A DNA stretch of 64,000 nucleotides, taken from Allobosea lathyri. Lineage in GTDB: Bacteria > Pseudomonadota > Alphaproteobacteria > Rhizobiales > Beijerinckiaceae. The translations under genes and the position numbers were made by a program. The notes beneath the pieces were generated by a model. It ran no database searches, was not told the DNA's origin, and worked only from the letters and a program-made list of their open reading frames with translations. The stretch is taken from positions 186,001-250,000 of the forward strand of contig NZ_FNUY01000005.1 in the NCBI RefSeq assembly GCF_900108245.1, written 5' to 3'. Positions 60,414-64,000 of the stretch are shown one piece after another (position 1 is the stretch's first letter; each line of letters opens with the position of its first letter).

Positions 60414-61121
60414 TCAGAACTTGTAGGCGACGCTGGCGCGGACCGTGTGCAGCTTCGGCTCCAGCTCGGAGACCAGGCCCGGCACGGCGCCGCGTCCGAG
60501 ATGATCGACCTTGCCGTAATCCGTGTAGCGATATTCTGCGCCCAGGATCAGGTTGTCGGTGAAGGCAAAGTTGACGCCGGCGCCGATATTCCAGCCGGTG
60601 GCCGAGTTCTGCATTCTCTCGCCAAGGCCGGTGGCGGGGTTGAGGACGCGGTAGTCGAACTCGGTGAAGGCCGCACCGCCGGTGCCGTAGATCATGAAAC
60701 GGTCAAAGGCATAGCCGATGCGCCCGCGAACCGAGGCCTGCCAGTCCCGCTGGACACGGCCGACGACGCCCGCATCGCTGAACCCGCCGCGCGCATTCAC
60801 CGCCTCGACATCACCCTCGATGCCAAGCACGATCGACCCGAACTGATAGTTGAAGCCGACATGGCCACCGCCGAGCGCGGTGCTGTAGCTCGATGTCGCT
60901 CCGACGCCGTTTCCGTTCAGGAACCGGCTGACCCTGTCGTTGCCCCAGGAATAGCCGCCCTGGACGCCGGCATAGGCGCCGGTCCAGGAGTAGAATGCCG
61001 GCAGGTCCGGAGCGGGCGGAAGCAGGCGGGACGAGCCCAGATCGGCAGCGACAGCGGTACCGCCCGCAAGAAGCGCGAGGCTTGCCAGGGCTGCCAGGGC
61101 GGCTTTCAGCTGCGTTTTCAT
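60414..61121 (-). CDS. Outer-membrane beta-barrel protein (Omp25/porin-like)
   Basis: A 235-residue protein with signal peptide LASLALLAGGTAVAAD and an eight-stranded barrel of the Omp25/OmpA-like type common in rhizobia. YSWTGAYAGVQGGYSWGN is the typical first strand and RASVAYKF, ending in Phe, the insertion signal for BamA. It likely anchors or stabilises the outer membrane. Its stop faces recR at 27 bases. Confidence 0.9.
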   Translation of the reverse strand: MKTQLKAALAALASLALLAGGTAVAADLGSSRLLPPAPDLPAFYSWTGAYAGVQGGYSWGNDRVSRFLNGNGVGATSSYSTALGGGHVGFNYQFGSIVLGIEGDVEAVNARGGFSDAGVVGRVQRDWQASVRGRIGYAFDRFMIYGTGGAAFTEFDYRVLNPATGLGERMQNSATGWNIGAGVNFAFTDNLILGAEYRYTDYGKVDHLGRGAVPGLVSELEPKLHTVRASVAYKF

Positions 61122-61411
61122 GGCGATCTCTACTGGTGCACCAAACTATGGTCCGCTCTGCGCCGATCGGCAGTTCGGACCCTTTCGGCGCGACCATCAG
61201 CGACGCGCCAGTTGCCCATGATAAGAAAGCGTTAGGGTTAACAATCGCCTAAGGCGCCCCATTCCGGTGCCCGACCGGCGTTGTCCTCAGGCCTCAACTG
61301 GCCGGAAGCACGGAACAATTGCGGCGATGGACTGTTGCCGCCACGCTGTCTCTGCGCCGCGATCGATCGGCGATCGGAAGTGCCCGGCGCGGCAGCGGAG
61401 ACGATCTCGAG

Positions 61412-62461
61412 ATGTCTTTCCTGAAACGGATTACGGGAGCGGCAGGAGCCGGCGTAGCGCTTGGCTACGTCTATGGGCTTGTGTCCAAGCGCTTCGTCCG
61501 TCCGGCACAGGAGGCCGCCCGGGGCCGGCTGGCCGCGACTCCGCTGCAGATGACCTGGCTCGGCTGGAAGGACGTGCTGCTGCGCTTCGCCGGGAATGTC
61601 GGCGAGAATCGCCTGACGTCGCTTGCCGGCGCGGTTGCTTTCTTCACCCTGCTCTCACTGGTGCCGGCGCTCTCTTTGCTGGTGACGATCTACCGCTCCT
61701 TCACCGACCCCTGGACCATCGCCGACCAGATCGATGCGGTGACGACAGTGCTGCCGCAGGCCGCGCGCGAACTGATCCATGAACAGGCGATGCGGCTGGC
61801 GACGCAGACGGTATCGGCGATCTCGCTGACCTTTCTGATCAGTTTCCTCGTCGCGGCATGGTCGGCGAATGCGGCCGTGAAGGCGCTTTTCGACGCGCTC
61901 AACATCATCTATCGCGAGACCGAGAAGCGCAGCTTCCTGAAGCTCAACGCGATCTCGCTGTTGACCACGATCAGCGGCGTCGTGCTGCTGGCGATCGCCC
62001 TCATCGTGATCGCCAGCGTGCCGGTGATAACCGCGCTGTTTCCCTTCGCCTTCGAGCTGGAACGGCTGGCGCGGCTGGTGCGCTGGCCCTCCTTCTTCGT
62101 GGTCGCGACGCTCTCGATCGCCTGCCTCTACTGGATCGGACCGAGCCGCGAGCGTGCACGCTTCATCTGGGTGATGCCTGGAGCGGTTGCCGCTGCGCTG
62201 CTCTGGGCCGCCGCCTCCTTCGCCTTCTCCTGGTATGTCGGCACGCTCGGCAATTACACCGCCGCCTATGGCTCGCTCGCGACCGTCGTCGTCTTCATGA
62301 CCTGGCTCTGGCTCTCGGCCACGATCGTGCTCGCCGGCGCCGAGCTCAACGCCGAGCTGGAGCACCAGACGGCTCACGACACCACGACCGGAAAAGCCAA
62401 GCCGCTCGGCCAGCGCGGCGCCACCATGGCCGACCGTGTCGGGCGCGGCATAGCGGATTGA
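61412..62461 (+). CDS. YihY/virulence factor BrkB family inner-membrane protein
   Basis: A 349-residue protein with about six membrane helices. LAGAVAFFTLLSLVPALSLL and ANAAVKALFDALNIIYRETE are the family signature, and YGSLATVVVFMTWLWLSATI gives the last helices. The molecular function is not established. I start at ATG 61412; the upstream frame is not hydrophobic. It precedes an FAD oxidoreductase gene by seven bases. Confidence 0.9.
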   Translation: MSFLKRITGAAGAGVALGYVYGLVSKRFVRPAQEAARGRLAATPLQMTWLGWKDVLLRFAGNVGENRLTSLAGAVAFFTLLSLVPALSLLVTIYRSFTDPWTIADQIDAVTTVLPQAARELIHEQAMRLATQTVSAISLTFLISFLVAAWSANAAVKALFDALNIIYRETEKRSFLKLNAISLLTTISGVVLLAIALIVIASVPVITALFPFAFELERLARLVRWPSFFVVATLSIACLYWIGPSRERARFIWVMPGAVAAALLWAAASFAFSWYVGTLGNYTAAYGSLATVVVFMTWLWLSATIVLAGAELNAELEHQTAHDTTTGKAKPLGQRGATMADRVGRGIAD

Positions 62462-62468
62462 ACACAAC

Positions 62469-63710
62469 ATGCTCGACGCCGACACGACACGCCATGACGA
62501 TCTGCACAGCGGGCGCAGCCCATGGCTCGCCGGTCCGGTCAGGCCGCCGAGCGAGCGGCTTTCGGCCGATACAAGCTGCGATGTCGCCATCGTCGGCGGC
62601 GGTATAACCGGAGCCTTGGTCGCCGAACACATGACGGCGCTCGGCCATTCCGTCATCCTCGTCGACCGGGAGCGCGAGGGTTTCGGCAGCACCGTCGCCA
62701 GCACCGCCATGCTGCAATGGGAGATAGACCTGTCCTTGAGTCGGCTGGCCGCGCTCTACGGCCTCGACCGGGCGACGGACGTCTATCGCCGCAGTTTTCG
62801 TGCCGTCGCCGGTCTGCGCGAGCTCATCGACCGTCTCGAACTCGGATGCGCCTTCCTGCCGCGCGACTCCGTCTATTTGGCTGCGGGCGACACCGGCCCG
62901 CGGGAGCTTGCCGAGGAGCATGAGCTGCGCGAACGGGCCGGCCTGCCCGGCGCATTGCTCGATCATGCGACGCTATTGCGGACCTATGGTTTCGACCGCG
63001 CGGCCGCGATCGTCTCGCCCGGCTCGGCTGAGGCCGATCCCTTGAGCCTGTGCCATGCCCTGCTCGACAGGGCGACCAGGCGTGGCGCGCGGCTGATCCG
63101 CGATGAAGCGGTGGCGTTCGAGGCCACCGCCCACACATCCGCCGTCACGCTCGAGAGCGGGCGCACGATCGAGGCCGGCCATATCGTGCTCGCGACCGGC
63201 TATGTCATGCCCGATTGCGTCAACAGCGCGCTGCACCGGGTCGCATCGAGCTGGGCGCTTGCCACGTTGCCACAGGCGCGCCACGTGCTCTGGCCGGGTC
63301 CCGCGCTCGTCTGGGAAGCGTCCGAGGATTATGTCTACTGCCGCACGACCCGTGATGGCCGCATCATCATCGGCGGCGAGGACGAGGAAACCGACGATCC
63401 CGCACTGCGCGAACGTCTCAGTCGCGAGAAGACGAAAGCGCTGCTGGGCAAGCTCGCGGCGCTGCTGCCACCGGCGGAGCCGAGCCTTGGCTATGCCTGG
63501 TCGGGCGCCTTCGGGCAGACCAGCGACGGCCTGCCGCTGATCGGACGTGTGCCGGGCCACCCGCGCATGCTCGCGGCCTATGGCTATGGCGGCAACGGCA
63601 TCACCTTCAGCTTTCTGGCGTCGCGCATTCTGGGCTCGCTGATCGGCGGGGCGGAGGCACCGTGGTTCGGACATTTCGCCATCGATCGCCCAGACCCGAC
63701 GCGCCCCTGA
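62469..63710 (+). CDS. FAD-dependent oxidoreductase (DAO/glycine-oxidase-like)
   Basis: A 413-residue flavoprotein. The N-terminal dinucleotide fold VAIVGGGITGALVAEHM binds FAD, and HIVLATGYVMP plus WSGAFGQTSDGLPLIGR are conserved in the D-amino acid/glycine oxidase and GlpD-like group. The substrate cannot be read from sequence. It starts seven bases after the YihY gene and is probably cotranscribed. Confidence 0.85.
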   Translation: MLDADTTRHDDLHSGRSPWLAGPVRPPSERLSADTSCDVAIVGGGITGALVAEHMTALGHSVILVDREREGFGSTVASTAMLQWEIDLSLSRLAALYGLDRATDVYRRSFRAVAGLRELIDRLELGCAFLPRDSVYLAAGDTGPRELAEEHELRERAGLPGALLDHATLLRTYGFDRAAAIVSPGSAEADPLSLCHALLDRATRRGARLIRDEAVAFEATAHTSAVTLESGRTIEAGHIVLATGYVMPDCVNSALHRVASSWALATLPQARHVLWPGPALVWEASEDYVYCRTTRDGRIIIGGEDEETDDPALRERLSREKTKALLGKLAALLPPAEPSLGYAWSGAFGQTSDGLPLIGRVPGHPRMLAAYGYGGNGITFSFLASRILGSLIGGAEAPWFGHFAIDRPDPTRP

Positions 63711-63831
63711 GCGCCCAGGTCATTGCAGCCGCGCAATCGCGGTTTTGCCCGGCCCAGGGGCGACAAATCCCGCGGATATCGCCATGTCTATCGGCAGGCG
63801 GCAGCTTGGCCGCATCGAAAGGGAGGCCGCC

Positions 63832-64000
63832 ATGCCTGCGATCCTGGACACCAAAACCGCCTCGCCTTTCCGGCTCGAAGCCTATGATGCGCCCTACCAC
63901 ATCGGCGCTGTCGCGCTGAATGTTCGCGACCTGCCCGGGCTTACCGCCTATTATCGCAATTCGATCGGCCTTACCGTGATCAGCGAGGCCGCTGAGGCTG
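63832..64000 (+). CDS. VOC family (glyoxalase/extradiol dioxygenase) protein, N-terminal part
   Basis: The gene starts at ATG 63832 with GGGAGG upstream and runs off the right edge; 56 residues are visible. IGAVALNVRDLPGLTAYYRN with SIGLTVI is the first beta-alpha-beta module of VOC enzymes, as in CatE-like dioxygenases. The metal ligands beyond the first histidine are outside the window. Confidence 0.75.
   Translation, partial: MPAILDTKTASPFRLEAYDAPYHIGAVALNVRDLPGLTAYYRNSIGLTVISEAAEA

Overview
The window is GC-rich alphaproteobacterial core chromosome. The gene content points to the order Hyphomicrobiales (Rhizobiales): a pckA / chvI-chvG / short hprK / EIIA-Man / HPr cluster, a tyrosine-type DivL, a TsaE-AmgK fusion, addBA, mmcB, a RegB/RegA pair, and rpmH-rnpA-yidC-engB-argB. 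A Bosea-like genus is a guess. I see no phage, IS element, CRISPR array, tRNA or rRNA.

Layout. 1-10230: antiporter tail, DUF4105 membrane protein, pckA, HugZ-like protein, the ChvI/ChvG two-component system with an incomplete PTS (HprK, EIIA, HPr), an exported Cys protein, and ahcY behind a perfect operator palindrome. 10659-22580: a tightly packed plus-strand run with start/stop overlaps: divL, tsaE-amgK, murU, addB, addA, then trxA. 22668-29113: DoxX, PBP1A, MFS efflux, YgjP-type metallopeptidase, intracellular PHA depolymerase. 29227-31751: RegB/RegA and MmcB. 31846-35741: a three-gene O-antigen initiation module resembling WreU/WreQ/WreV of Rhizobium etli and WbpL/WbpV/WbpM of Pseudomonas. 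35802-39567: TetR regulator, cobQ, an aminotransferase, and a structured non-coding or small-ORF region between the last two. 39592-47772: TPR protein, RidA, YqaA, coaA and the his genes (E, F, A, H, B), split by an inverted PheC-like gene. 47869-53280: metZ, a HAD nucleotidase, argB, small proteins, engB, a CatB-like acetyltransferase. 53450-56004: yidC, rnpA and the short rpmH gene. 57068-60386: SRP RNA, dnaX, ybaB, recR. 60414-64000: outer-membrane protein, YihY, FAD oxidoreductase, and a truncated VOC protein.

Most functions are housekeeping. The less expected signals are in non-coding DNA. Two 22-bp palindromes share one architecture (TGAyGAAT-N6-ATTCrTCA). One lies at the promoter of the tetR gene, the other over a near-consensus promoter facing cobQ. 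The predicted cobQ leader begins with a 12-bp perfect stem, and no cobalamin riboswitch is recognisable. This suggests a TetR-controlled cobyrate synthase. Upstream of metZ are repeated CGTTCGT/ACGAACG half-sites that could be operators or alternative RNA hairpins. Two families of intergenic palindromic repeats are present, one with five copies and one with two.
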